A stretch of 44,902 nucleotides of DNA from Clostridiales bacterium (GCA_015055505.1 SVIB01000012.1:1-44902); one strand, 5' to 3'; counted from the first letter of the stretch, positions 23,990 through 32,590 are shown. The notes: a model not told the origin generated them from the letters alone. Translations and numbers: made by a program.

Positions 23990-25288
23990 ATGAATACTAA
24001 AAGCAAATTTTATCTTGCGCTCGTAATTTTCAGTTTAATTGGACAAGTAGCGTGGGTTGTTGAAAATATGTATTTTAACGTCTTTATTTATAAGATGTTT
24101 AACGCGACCTCTACGGATATTTCGCTTATGGTATCGCTAAGCGCGGTTACCGCAACTTTAACGACTCTTTTTATAGGCGCGCTATCCGATAAAGTCGGCA
24201 AAAGAAAATTTTTCATTTGCGGTGGCTATATAGTGTGGGGTGTAACGATTTTATGCTTTGCGGTAATTAGACTTGACGTAATAAACGCCCTATTTCCAAT
24301 GGCAGTATCCGCTCAGGCAGTCGGAGTTTCGCTCGTTATTATTATGGACTGCGTAATGACGTTTTTCGGTTCTTCAGCAAACGACGCGAGTTTTAACGCG
24401 TGGCTTACTGAGAGTGTAGACGGAGCGGACAGAGGAAAGGTTGAAGGCATAAACTCAATGATGCCCCTCGTGGCAATTTTGGTTGTTTTCGGCGGTTTTA
24501 TGGGCTTTGATTTAAACGTGGCAAAAAGTTGGACTACGATATTTATAATTATAGGCGCAGTAGTGCTTTTAATAGGTGTTTCAGGACTGTTTCTTGTTGA
24601 AGATAAGGTCGTAAAAACTGAAGAAAACGCCAATTATTTTAAAAATATCATCTACGGATTTCGCCCGTCGGTTATAAAAGAAAACAGGAAACTGTATTTT
24701 TACTTAATTGCTTTTGCAGTATTCGGTATTTCAATACAAATTTTTATGCCTTATCTTATCCTTTATTACGAAGTAAGTCTTAAAATGTCTAACTACGTGC
24801 TTATTATGGCGCCTGCAATAATTTTGGCGGCGGTATTTACTTTCTTTTACGGAAGATTTTACGATAAAGTAGGTTTTCAAAAATCGTCTATTCCGTCAAT
24901 TTTAATACTCATTTTAGGCTATTTAATTCTATTTTTATTAAAAGATACGGTGTCCGTGTTTATAGGTTCGCTTTTGATGATGTGCGGTTACCTTGCCGGT
25001 ATGGCGGTTTTCGGCTCGATAATAAGAGATAATATTCCCGAAAATAAGGCGGGAATGTTCCAAGGGCTTAGAATTATAGGACAAGTTTTAATACCGGGAG
25101 TAATAGGACCTTGGATTGGTAGGCTCGTTTTATTAAACGCCGAAGAGATTGTAAATAACGACGGAACGACCTCGTTTATTCCTAACGAATATATCTTTTT
25201 AGCCGCTTTAATCGTGGCGGTAGTGGTACTTGCGTTGCTTGTATTAACGGTTGTTAAGAATAAAAAGGAAACAAGTAGCAGTAAATAG
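23990..25288 (+). CDS. MFS transporter, probable sugar carrier
   Basis: A 432-aa protein with 12 predicted membrane segments. The loop after helix 2 carries the MFS signature GALSDKVGKRKFFICGGY, and the second half has a weaker copy, YGRFYDKVGFQKSS. The N-terminus, with WVVENMYFNVFIYK, resembles transporters found beside glycosidases in Clostridia. The start is the ATG at 23990, just past the glycosidase stop, with GAGGTTAAG as ribosome site; an upstream in-frame codon at 23972 would overlap that gene. The neighbours suggest a di- or oligosaccharide or glycoside as substrate. Confidence 0.87.
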   Translation: MNTKSKFYLALVIFSLIGQVAWVVENMYFNVFIYKMFNATSTDISLMVSLSAVTATLTTLFIGALSDKVGKRKFFICGGYIVWGVTILCFAVIRLDVINALFPMAVSAQAVGVSLVIIMDCVMTFFGSSANDASFNAWLTESVDGADRGKVEGINSMMPLVAILVVFGGFMGFDLNVAKSWTTIFIIIGAVVLLIGVSGLFLVEDKVVKTEENANYFKNIIYGFRPSVIKENRKLYFYLIAFAVFGISIQIFMPYLILYYEVSLKMSNYVLIMAPAIILAAVFTFFYGRFYDKVGFQKSSIPSILILILGYLILFLLKDTVSVFIGSLLMMCGYLAGMAVFGSIIRDNIPENKAGMFQGLRIIGQVLIPGVIGPWIGRLVLLNAEEIVNNDGTTSFIPNEYIFLAALIVAVVVLALLVLTVVKNKKETSSSK

Positions 25289-25298
25289 GAAATTTTAA

Positions 25299-25337
25299 AG
25301 GGCGTTTTCTCTAAGAAAGAGAAAACGCCCTAAATTT
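25299..25337 (+). terminator. Terminator of the nitroreductase-glycosidase-MFS operon
   Basis: AGGGCGTTTTCTC (25299-25311) pairs perfectly with GAGAAAACGCCCT (25319-25331) around a 7-base loop, followed by AAATTTT. Confidence 0.8.
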
Positions 25338-25339
25338 TG

Positions 25340-25365
25340 TATAAGTTAGTCTATAAGTTGATTAT
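25340..25365 (+). repeat. ATAAGT-N6-ATAAGTYGATTA motif, copy C
   Basis: ATAAGT, TAGTCT, ATAAGTTGATTAT. Its right end covers the stop codon of the minus-strand ATP-grasp gene. Confidence 0.6.
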
Positions 25366-26246
25366 TTGCATTTTTTCAAGTCGTTTAAAATAAATTCGGC
25401 GTATTTTTTTGCAACATTAATGCCCGTTACCTTTTCAAAACCTTTAAAAAATGCGTTAGAGTTTGCCTCGCACACGGTGGGAGTTCCGTCTTCGCTTAAA
25501 AGAAAATCCATACCGCAATAATCTAAGTTTAAAACCTTGCTGATTTTAACGGCGAGGTTTTTCATTTGGTCGGTAGGGGTAAAAATTTCGCCGTGTCCGC
25601 CCGAAGAAATATTAGAGCGAAAATCTCCGTTTGATACTCTCATAATAGCGCCGATAACTTCTCCGCCGATAACGATAATGCGAATATCTTTGCCGTAACT
25701 TGAAGAAACAAATTCTTGAAATAAGTGCGCTTTATCTTTTAGATTTTGGCAAATTTCAGTCAATTCTTGCTTAGATTTTGCAAGGTATACGCCTTTACCA
25801 AGCGAGCCAAAACACTCTTTAACTATTACCGGAAGTCCTAACTTTTGAATGATTGCGTCAACGGTAGATTCTTTAACCGTGGCGCTTTTATCAAAGCAAA
25901 GAGGGGCTGGCAAAGTTTTTGGCATAGGAATACAGTTATTCGCAAGAGTGAGATAAGTAAGCATTTTATCGTCGCAAACGGTAATAGGCTCGTAAGCGTT
26001 ATAAATTTTAACGCCTGCCTTTTCCAAACCCTTAAGCGCGTATTTATCCTTATCCAAAAATATGCAAAATGAGTAATTTGAAACGTTGTTTTCAATTTCT
26101 CCGTTAAAAATCGAGATAGGGAAAAAGTCGTTAGGTCTAACGTCAATTTGAACGCCCATTTTCTCAAATTCTTCTTTTAATCTTTCAGGTTGATATGCAA
26201 TATCTCCCGTATTCGTGTATGCGTTTGTTAAAATTAATCCTTTCAT
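25362..26246 (-). CDS. RimK-like ATP-grasp ligase
   Basis: ATP-dependent carboxylate-amine ligase candidate of 294 aa. The N-terminal region is a pre-ATP-grasp domain; the ATP-binding part has PVIVKECFGSLGKGVYLA, then FQEFVSSSYGKDIRIIVIGG with the RimK-type Asp-x-Arg, and the metal site GMDFLLSEDGTPTVCEANSN. The family joins glutamate or similar amino acids to proteins, peptides or cofactors; the acceptor is unknown. The start at 26246 fits the family; the longer frame to 26282 covers the -35 box. No Shine-Dalgarno is present, and a TTGACA/TAAACT promoter ends seven bases before the ATG. It is divergent from the GH2 gene. Confidence 0.85.
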   Translation of the reverse strand: MKGLILTNAYTNTGDIAYQPERLKEEFEKMGVQIDVRPNDFFPISIFNGEIENNVSNYSFCIFLDKDKYALKGLEKAGVKIYNAYEPITVCDDKMLTYLTLANNCIPMPKTLPAPLCFDKSATVKESTVDAIIQKLGLPVIVKECFGSLGKGVYLAKSKQELTEICQNLKDKAHLFQEFVSSSYGKDIRIIVIGGEVIGAIMRVSNGDFRSNISSGGHGEIFTPTDQMKNLAVKISKVLNLDYCGMDFLLSEDGTPTVCEANSNAFFKGFEKVTGINVAKKYAEFILNDLKKCK

Positions 26247-26253
26247 AGTTATA

Positions 26254-26282
26254 AGTTTAATGTTAAATGCAAAAAATGTCAA
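26254..26282 (-). promoter_or_regulatory. Predicted promoter of the ATP-grasp gene, leaderless geometry
   Basis: On the minus strand TTGACA (26282-26277), 17-bp spacer, TAAACT (26259-26254), seven bases before the ATG. Confidence 0.6.
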
Positions 26283-26309
26283 CGGTATACGGTAAAATAA
26301 ATTATTCGG

Positions 26310-26338
26310 TTGAAAAAATAATTTGGTTTTGCTATAAT
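26310..26338 (+). promoter_or_regulatory. Predicted promoter of the GH2 gene, near-leaderless geometry
   Basis: TTGAAA at 26310-26315, 17-bp spacer, perfect TATAAT at 26333-26338, nine bases before the ATG at 26348. There is no Shine-Dalgarno. Confidence 0.72.
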
Positions 26339-26347
26339 TTAGTTACT

Positions 26348-28090
26348 ATGATAATAAAACCTGTTTTTAATGAAAACGGTATTCCGCTTAGCGAATACCC
26401 AAGACCGCAGTTTAAACGCGACAGTTACCTTTGTTTGAACGGAGAGTGGGAGTATTCTATAACCCAAAGTAAAGACCGTCCTCAAGAGTACGACGGAAAA
26501 ATATTAGTACCGTATTCGCCCGAAAGCGACTTGTCTGGCGTTAAAAGACAACTTTTACAAGACCAATATCTCCACTATAATAGGAAATTTATCCTAAATA
26601 AATCGTTTAACAAGGGTAGAATTCTTTTAAATTTCGGCGCAGTTGACCAAGTGTGCGAAGTCTACGTTAACGGAGATAAAGTGGGCGCTCACGAGGGCGG
26701 TTATTTGCCCTTTACGTTTGATATTACTAAAAGTGTCATGGAGGGCGAAAACGACCTTTACGTTTTAGTACAAGACGACGCAAATTCAAACGTCTACGGA
26801 CGGGGTAAACAGCGCTATAAACGTGGCGGAATATGGTACACGGCAACGAGCGGAATTTGGCAAACCGTGTGGCTTGAAAGCACTGCTAAAGATTATATAA
26901 AAGGTATAAAAATAACCCCAAGCGTTACCAATTCTACCGTTACGTTTAATTGCAATTTAGAAGGCGAGGGGGAAGTGCGTGCCGAAATCTACGACGGTGA
27001 AGAAATTGTATATAAAGGGGTGTTTAATAGTGATAATCAACTTATAGCCCCACTTTCTAATCCAAAACTTTGGTCAACCGATAGCCCTAACTTGTATACT
27101 GTTAAGTTATTCTTTAACGAAGACGAGGTCGAAAGTTATTTTGGAATGAGAGAGTTTTCGGTTTTAGATATAAAGGGCAAAAAGTGTTTTGGATTAAACG
27201 GAAAACCTATTTTTCATAACGGACTTTTAGACCAAGGATATTTTCACGACGGAATATATACTCCAAAATCAAATAAAGTTTATTATGATGAAATTACCAA
27301 TTTAAAAAATCTCGGCTTTAATATGCTTAGAAAACACATAAAAGTCGAGCCGTGGCTTTGGTATTATTATTGCGATATATCGGGAATACTCGTTTGGCAA
27401 GATATGATAAACGGCGGTGGTCAGTATAATCCGTTACGTATTGCGCTTTGCCCATTTGTCAATTTAAATATTGACGATAGCAACTATAAAAAAATGAAAA
27501 GAGATAATCCAAAATCTCGCGAGTTTTATTTTATCGAGGCAAAAGGGCTTATAGATAATTTATATAACTGTGTTTCTTTGTGCCTATGGACTCCTTTTAA
27601 CGAGGCGTGGGGACAGTTTGACGCATATAAAGTATGGAAGGAATTGTCCTCTTATGACGGTACGAGGCTTTACGACCATGCAAGCGGATGGCAAGATAAA
27701 GGCGGTGGGGATTTGTGCAGTAAACACATATATTTCCGCAAATTAAAGATGAAAAACGACGGTAAGAGAATACTTGCGCTGACCGAATTCGGCGGATATT
27801 CACGGGCGGTTGAAGGTCACGTGTTTACGAGCAAAAAGTTTGGCTATAAGTCGTTTAACGACACAAAAAAACTTCAAAAGGCGTATAATAACCTCTATGA
27901 AAATGAAGTAATACCACTTATAAAAACTCAACTTTTAGGCGCGACGGTTTACACTCAGGTAACCGACGTTGAAGACGAGGTCAACGGACTTTATACTTAC
28001 GATAGAATATTAAAATTCGACCAAGACGAAATAAAGAGAATAAACGGGGAAGTCTATAAGGCGTTTGACGAGCAAACGAAATCAATATAA
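26348..28090 (+). CDS. Glycoside hydrolase family 2 protein (beta-galactosidase/beta-glucuronidase-like)
   Basis: A cytoplasmic exo-glycosidase of 580 aa without a signal peptide. The N-terminal sugar-binding jelly roll contains NGEWEYSI and EVYVNGDKVGAHEGGYLPF. An immunoglobulin-like sandwich follows, then the TIM barrel with the acid/base Glu419 in LWTPFNEAWGQF and the nucleophile Glu480 in LTEFGGYS. FGMREFSV marks the domain boundary as in other GH2. The anomeric sugar is not defined. The ATG at 26348 is chosen because the family starts there and the promoter excludes the longer frame from 26267. Its end overlaps the convergent transglycosylase gene by nine bases. Confidence 0.92.
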   Translation: MIIKPVFNENGIPLSEYPRPQFKRDSYLCLNGEWEYSITQSKDRPQEYDGKILVPYSPESDLSGVKRQLLQDQYLHYNRKFILNKSFNKGRILLNFGAVDQVCEVYVNGDKVGAHEGGYLPFTFDITKSVMEGENDLYVLVQDDANSNVYGRGKQRYKRGGIWYTATSGIWQTVWLESTAKDYIKGIKITPSVTNSTVTFNCNLEGEGEVRAEIYDGEEIVYKGVFNSDNQLIAPLSNPKLWSTDSPNLYTVKLFFNEDEVESYFGMREFSVLDIKGKKCFGLNGKPIFHNGLLDQGYFHDGIYTPKSNKVYYDEITNLKNLGFNMLRKHIKVEPWLWYYYCDISGILVWQDMINGGGQYNPLRIALCPFVNLNIDDSNYKKMKRDNPKSREFYFIEAKGLIDNLYNCVSLCLWTPFNEAWGQFDAYKVWKELSSYDGTRLYDHASGWQDKGGGDLCSKHIYFRKLKMKNDGKRILALTEFGGYSRAVEGHVFTSKKFGYKSFNDTKKLQKAYNNLYENEVIPLIKTQLLGATVYTQVTDVEDEVNGLYTYDRILKFDQDEIKRINGEVYKAFDEQTKSI

Positions 28091-28621
28091 AATTTCGTAA
28101 AAATTTTTATAGCGCATTACCTTTTTAACGTACAGTTTAGTTTCATTATAAGGAATTGATATAAGAGTTTTGCCGTCTAAGGAAAACTCTTTGTTATCAA
28201 GCCACTCATAAACCCGCCCTTCGCCTGCGTTATACGCGGCGAGGGCGGTTTTTATATCCTCAAATTTCTCGGTTAAGTAAATTAAATAAGTTACGCCGTA
28301 TAAAATATTGTCTTTTGGGGAGTGTAAATTATAAGCGTTTCCACCGAAAAACACCTTAGAAATATATTCGGCAGTGTCAGGCATAATCTGCATAAGTCCA
28401 ACCGCGCCTTTAGGTGAAATTTTATCTTTTTTAAACGAACTTTCGGTTTTAATTATGGCAAATATAAGTGAGGTGTCAATTTTTGTATTCTCGCAAACGG
28501 AGTAGACTTCTTTTTTGTATTTTTGCGGAAAAAAGGCGTACGTTCCTAAAGCCGAAATGACGGTAAAAACGCACGCCGAAACAGTTATAATAATTATTTT
28601 AAGAGATTTTTTTAATTGCAA
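28082..28621 (-). CDS. Membrane-anchored lytic murein transglycosylase, SLT domain
   Basis: Cleaves the glycan strands of peptidoglycan. The 179 aa have an N-terminal signal anchor (about residues 8-30) and an SLT domain: catalytic Glu60 in IIKTESSFKKDKISPKGA, then VGLMQIMP, and ALAAYNAGEGRV near 138-149. It resembles the small YjbJ- or Slt-like proteins of Bacillota. The start overlaps the end of coaE by 23 bases, which suggests translational coupling in a polA-coaE-slt operon. The 3' end overlaps the convergent GH2 gene and no terminator was found between them. Confidence 0.92.
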   Translation of the reverse strand: MQLKKSLKIIIITVSACVFTVISALGTYAFFPQKYKKEVYSVCENTKIDTSLIFAIIKTESSFKKDKISPKGAVGLMQIMPDTAEYISKVFFGGNAYNLHSPKDNILYGVTYLIYLTEKFEDIKTALAAYNAGEGRVYEWLDNKEFSLDGKTLISIPYNETKLYVKKVMRYKNFYEILY

Positions 28622-29186
28622 CTTTTATTTTCTCCGTTAGGCAATCTTCGTCGCCGTCGTTTTCTATAATAAAAGTATGCTCGTTTTCCTCTATTTTAGT
28701 ATAGTTGAACTGATTTTTTATAATTTTTTCAATTTGCTCCAATGTTTTCCCATCCCGTATCTTTACGGAATTAATTCTATCCGTATCGTCACGTATTATA
28801 ACGAAAATAAAGTCGAAAAGAGTGTCGAAATTTCCTTCGTACAATAGTGGAACTTCGCAAAACTTAAGCCCTTTTTCCATTTTTGCATTGTCTATCATCT
28901 TTTGCATAATGGCAGGGTGTGTTAATGCGTTTAACTTATTTAGTTTCTTTTCATCTTCAAAAACGAGTTTCGATAAAGCCTTTCTGTCTAAAACCTTTTT
29001 CCCGTTTTCAATTAAAGGAGTAATTGAAAACTCATTTGAAATTTTAATTACGAAATCTTCGTCAAGCAGTAATTCTTTATAGGTCAAATCGGCGTTAAAC
29101 GACTTATAGCCTAACTTTTCTACAATTTTGAGGGCAGTTGATTTACCGCTTCCAATACCGCCCGTTATAGCAATTATCTTATTCAT
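28599..29186 (-). CDS. coaE: Dephospho-CoA kinase
   Basis: Last step of coenzyme A synthesis, phosphorylating dephospho-CoA at the ribose 3'-OH. The 195 aa carry the P-loop AITGGIGSGKST at residues 6-17, FNADLTYKELL (CoA-binding Asp) near 35, and EVPLLYEGNFDTLFD near 110. The ATG at 29186, four bases after the polA stop, fits the family N-terminus; in-frame ATG at 29201 and TTG at 29204 would overlap polA. The polA-coaE order is common in Bacillota, where mutM often sits between the two; mutM is missing here. Confidence 0.94.
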   Translation of the reverse strand: MNKIIAITGGIGSGKSTALKIVEKLGYKSFNADLTYKELLLDEDFVIKISNEFSITPLIENGKKVLDRKALSKLVFEDEKKLNKLNALTHPAIMQKMIDNAKMEKGLKFCEVPLLYEGNFDTLFDFIFVIIRDDTDRINSVKIRDGKTLEQIEKIIKNQFNYTKIEENEHTFIIENDGDEDCLTEKIKVAIKKIS

Positions 29187-29190
29187 AGTA

Positions 29191-31755
29191 TTATTTTGCA
29201 TCAAACCATCTATCGCCGACGCTCACTTCCGCGTCAAGAGGAACGGATAATTTTACCGCAGTTTGCATTTCTTCTTTTAATACGGTTTTGACAATTTCAA
29301 CTTCGGCAGGATGAGTGTCAACTATAAGTTCGTCGTGAACTTGGAGTATAAGTTTTGATTTTAAACCCTCTTTTTTTAATCGCTTAAAAACTTTAAGCAT
29401 AGCAATTTTTATAATATCCGCAGCAGTACCTTGAAGAGGCATATTCATTGCCGCTCTTTCGCCAAAACTTCTTAAATTGTAGTTAGACGAGTGTATTTCA
29501 CGGATATATCTTTTTCTGCCGAGCATAGTTTTTACAAATCCGTTTTCACGCGCGAATTTAACGTTGGAATCCATATATTCTTTAACTGACGGATACATTT
29601 CAAAGTATTTTTTGATGTATTCGCCTGCTTTTTTGTTTGCAATTTTAAGTTGAGTTGCCAAACCGAAGTCGGAAATACCGTAAATAATTCCAAAGTTTAC
29701 CGCTTTTGCGCTTCTTCTCATTTGAGGAGTTACTTCGCTAATTGAAACGCCGAAAACTTGGGATGCGGTTAGAGTATGGATGTCCTCTCCGCTTATAAAC
29801 GCGTTAATTAAAGGCTCGCAACCGCTAAAATGCGCAAGCAATCGTAATTCTATTTGAGAATAGTCCGCGCCTACGATTTTACCGTTTTCAAAAGAGGAAA
29901 TAAAGAATTTCCTTATTTCTTTTCCCTCGTCGTCACGAACGGGAATATTTTGAAGATTAGGCTCTTTTGACGATAATCTTCCCGTAGTCGTTAGCGTTTG
30001 GTTGAAGCAAGTATGAATAAGCCCCGTCCTCGAGTCAATCAAAGGTTTTAACCCTTTCATATAAGTTGAGCAAAGTTTAGTAATTTGTCTATATCTTAAA
30101 ATGAGCGGAACGATTTCGTGTTGGTCGGCAATACTTTCAAGAACTTCGGCGTTCGTAGAGTAGCCGTTTTTAGTTTTTTTACCCGATTTAAGTCCTAATT
30201 TTTCAAATAAAACTATACCGAGTTGTTTTGGACTGTTCGGGTTTAAATCTTCGCCTGCTATAGAGTGTATTTTATCGAGTAAACCGTCTATTAATTTTTC
30301 ATATTTAAGAGTAGTTTCGTCTAAAGTTTTTACGTCAACCTTAAAGCCGTCTTTTTCCATTTGGAAAAGTACGTCGGTAAGAGGCAATTCGAGATTTTTA
30401 TAAAGGTCGGTCATCTCCTCTTCGCGAAGTTTTTCGTTTAAGATTTCATTGATTTTATAAAGCGAATATGCAGGTAAATCTTGAGGGAAAGAATATTGCT
30501 CGATAACTTCGGTTGCAGTTTCTTCTCTGCCGGAAAAATCGGCAAGATACTTTTGCAAGCATACGTCGTCCGTGTAAGAGGTAAGTTGAACGTCGAACTT
30601 GTCAAGTTTGGTCATAAGCGCCTTTTTAGCAAAGGTTATAAGTGAATATTTGTCGCTTTCAAATAACGGTTTTAATAAAGTTACGGTTTCAGTATAGTCA
30701 AGCCCGTCGTCAAAAAAAGTCTCTCTTATAAAAATACGAAATTCATTTTTTCCGTCGTATAAATCTATGTTTTTACCGATATAAATAGCGTATTTACTTT
30801 CAGTAAATTTAGGGAAACTGTCTTTTGAGCGAACCTCAATAACTGAGGGAAGAGAATAGGATTCTTCCGCTACAAAAGAAAGTTGTTCTTCCTCGTCATC
30901 CTCTTTAAAAAGAGTGGTTTTTCTCAATAAATTTCTAAGGTCCAAAGAGGAAAAAAGAGTTCTCGTTTTTTGAGAAAAAGGAAATTCGTAAGTCAAATCT
31001 TCAAGGGTAAAAGGTAAGTCTAAATCAGTCTTAATAGTAGCAAGGGTTTTAGATAAAAACGCGGAGTCCTTTGAGTTTTCAACTTTTTCTCTAAGTTTTC
31101 CTTTAAGTTCGTCAACGTGGTTATATAAGTTTTCCAAAGAGCCGTAAGTTTGAACTAACGAAGTTGCCGTTTTTTCGCCAACCCCCATAATTCCGGGGAT
31201 ATTATCCGAACTGTCGCCCATCATACTTTTTAGGTCGATTATTTGTATAGGCTCAATGCCCATTTTTTCTTTAAAATTGTCGGCGCTGAAAATTTCAAGT
31301 TCGCTAATCCCCTTGCGGGTAAAATAAACTGACGTTGTGGGGTCAACGAGTTGAAAACTGTCTTTATCGCCCGTAATTATTATAGTTTCTTTATTGAATT
31401 TTTTAGACGCGCTACCGATAATATCGTCAGCCTCAATGCCTACCTGTTCAAATCTTGAAATACCCATAGTATCAAGTACGGTTTTCATTAAATCAATTTG
31501 CGGTCTTAAGTCGTCGGGCATAGGTTTTCTCGTTCCCTTATAATCGGCGTACATGGTATGGCGGAAAGTAGGCTCTTTTCTGTCAAAAGCAACTAAAATG
31601 TGTTCGGGTTTAATGTCGCCTATAATTTTAACGAGCATATTAATAAACGCGTAGACGGCGTTTGTAGGCGTGCCGTCTTTAGCCGAAAGTGGCGGAGTAG
31701 CGTAAAATGCTCTATTGATTAAACTGTTACCGTCGATTAAAACAAGACTGTTCAT
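29191..31755 (-). CDS. polA: DNA polymerase I
   Basis: Repairs gaps and removes RNA primers. The 854 aa contain the N-terminal 5' nuclease domain (LVLIDGNSLINRAFYA at 4-19, MGDSSDNIPGIMGVGEKTA near 180) and a middle 3'-5' exonuclease-like domain whose usual acidic motifs are not visible, so proofreading is probably absent, as in many Bacillota. The C-terminal polymerase domain has TTTGRLSSKEPNLQNIPVR, motif A DYSQIELRLLAH, the O-helix RRSAKAVNFGIIYG, and motif C QVHDELI. TTGAGGA precedes the ATG. coaE and a transglycosylase gene follow in the same operon. A tRNA on the opposite strand lies 136 bases upstream. Confidence 0.98.
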   Translation of the reverse strand: MNSLVLIDGNSLINRAFYATPPLSAKDGTPTNAVYAFINMLVKIIGDIKPEHILVAFDRKEPTFRHTMYADYKGTRKPMPDDLRPQIDLMKTVLDTMGISRFEQVGIEADDIIGSASKKFNKETIIITGDKDSFQLVDPTTSVYFTRKGISELEIFSADNFKEKMGIEPIQIIDLKSMMGDSSDNIPGIMGVGEKTATSLVQTYGSLENLYNHVDELKGKLREKVENSKDSAFLSKTLATIKTDLDLPFTLEDLTYEFPFSQKTRTLFSSLDLRNLLRKTTLFKEDDEEEQLSFVAEESYSLPSVIEVRSKDSFPKFTESKYAIYIGKNIDLYDGKNEFRIFIRETFFDDGLDYTETVTLLKPLFESDKYSLITFAKKALMTKLDKFDVQLTSYTDDVCLQKYLADFSGREETATEVIEQYSFPQDLPAYSLYKINEILNEKLREEEMTDLYKNLELPLTDVLFQMEKDGFKVDVKTLDETTLKYEKLIDGLLDKIHSIAGEDLNPNSPKQLGIVLFEKLGLKSGKKTKNGYSTNAEVLESIADQHEIVPLILRYRQITKLCSTYMKGLKPLIDSRTGLIHTCFNQTLTTTGRLSSKEPNLQNIPVRDDEGKEIRKFFISSFENGKIVGADYSQIELRLLAHFSGCEPLINAFISGEDIHTLTASQVFGVSISEVTPQMRRSAKAVNFGIIYGISDFGLATQLKIANKKAGEYIKKYFEMYPSVKEYMDSNVKFARENGFVKTMLGRKRYIREIHSSNYNLRSFGERAAMNMPLQGTAADIIKIAMLKVFKRLKKEGLKSKLILQVHDELIVDTHPAEVEIVKTVLKEEMQTAVKLSVPLDAEVSVGDRWFDAK

Positions 31756-31890
31756 AAAAATTCCTCAAATAAGTAGGTAAAAACCCTTGATTTTTAAAAA
31801 AGTATGTGCTATTATATAAAAGCAATTTGCATTTGAGACTATTATTGCACATTTTGAATAAAAAATCAAGTGTAGATTGAAATAAAATAA

Positions 31891-31977
31891 GCCGCTGTGG
31901 TGGAATTGGCAGACGCGCGGGACTCAAAATCCCGTGGTAGCGATACCGTGTCGGTTCGACCCCGACCAGCGGCACCA
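31891..31977 (+). tRNA. tRNA-Leu (anticodon CAA)
   Basis: The 87 nt fold as a class II tRNA. Acceptor GCCGCTG (31891-31897) pairs with CAGCGGC (31967-31973), discriminator A, and CCA encoded at 31975-31977. The anticodon loop CTCAAAA is closed by CGGGA/TCCCG, giving CAA at 31925-31927. A long variable arm follows, and GGTTCGACCCC forms the T arm. A perfect copy of its last 16 bases lies 228 bases downstream, which marks it as an integration site. Confidence 0.97.
31962..31977 (+). repeat. Attachment-site copy 1 (tRNA-Leu 3' end)
   Basis: CCGACCAGCGGCACCA at the 3' end of the tRNA gene. It is identical to 32190-32205. Confidence 0.8.
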
Positions 31978-31978
31978 A

Positions 31979-32018
31979 CAAAAAAAGGAAAGAGTTTTTC
32001 AACTCTTTCCTTTTTTTG
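31979..32018 (+). terminator. Terminator of the tRNA-Leu gene
   Basis: A perfect 18-bp stem (31979-31996 with 32001-32018), loop TTTC, with seven T in the 3' arm. Confidence 0.9.
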
Positions 32019-32128
32019 TTTCGCCGACTGGCGTGGTCGTACAAATTTTGCTTAAAAAAAAGATGTTAAAGAGTGAAGAGAATTATTTGCACGGTAGCAA
32101 ATATTAAGAACGGCAAAATTTGGTTCGC

Positions 32129-32176
32129 ATTTCCGCAAGGAAATCTTGCCGAGGGTTCCCTAAAGGGAAACGGCAA
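32129..32176. other. Two stacked hairpins beside the attachment-site copy
   Basis: ATTTCC-GCAA-GGAAAT at 32129-32144 is followed by TTGCCG...CGGCAA (32146-32151 with 32171-32176), which has an inner TTCCC/GGGAA stem. The cluster ends 13 bases before the second att copy. Confidence 0.45.
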
Positions 32177-32189
32177 TCCCCGAAGGGTA

Positions 32190-32205
32190 CCGACCAGCGG
32201 CACCA
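32190..32205 (+). repeat. Attachment-site copy 2
   Basis: CCGACCAGCGGCACCA, identical to the tRNA-Leu 3' end at 31962-31977, with no tRNA body before it. It touches the 3' end of the recombinase remnant. Confidence 0.8.
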
Positions 32206-32590
32206 TTAGCGACTTATTCGAACCGTCGCTATAAGAATAATCCCGATGATTGTCATCGGGATTTTCTTTTTTCTTAAAATTGTAATATATTTCAACTTTA
32301 TCGCCAAAAAGAATTATTTTATCTATATATCTAAAAATGATTTTTTGAATATTAAAGTGTGAGCTTTGTTTTAAGTATTCAATTATCTTTTTTTTAGTCA
32401 GTTTATTTTTTGCTTTGAATTCTTCAATAGCGATATTGTCATCAATTTTTGATAGTTGCATCTCAAGTTCCGTTAAACGTCTTGTAGAAGAAGGTGTTAT
32501 TTCCGTAGAATTAAGTTTCAATACGTGGCAAGACGTATCCTATTAACGCAAAGAGACTAAATATAAGAGTTTGAACGCGATCCTTCTTGT

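Larger units (their letters stand above)
32066..32521 (-). pseudogene. C-terminal remnant of a large serine recombinase
   Basis: The open frame has 151 codons, but only the first ~105 look like protein: KNKLTKKKIIEYLKQ and a IIFRYIDKIILFGDKVEIYYN segment (20-residue core at 61-80), which match the coiled-coil and beta-hairpin C-terminus of large serine integrases. The catalytic Ser domain and the zinc-ribbon start are missing, and no homologous sequence is visible upstream of 32521. After residue ~105 the frame reads straight through the copy of the tRNA-Leu 3' end, a layout found when an integrase gene ends on its attachment site. The remnant is not expected to be functional. Confidence 0.7.

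Noticed and set aside
31727..32044. Minus-strand frame of 105 codons upstream of polA
   Set aside because: It is the antisense of tRNA-Leu and its terminator; the segment VPLVGVEPTRYRYHGILS is a well-known false translation of tRNA-Leu genes. It also overlaps the start of polA.
32239..32263. Hairpin AATCCCGATGA/TCATCGGGATT with a T-rich tail as a terminator
   Set aside because: It sits inside the recombinase remnant's coding part, and the T run is on the strand opposite to that gene. It may be the end of a lost plus-strand gene, but this cannot be supported.
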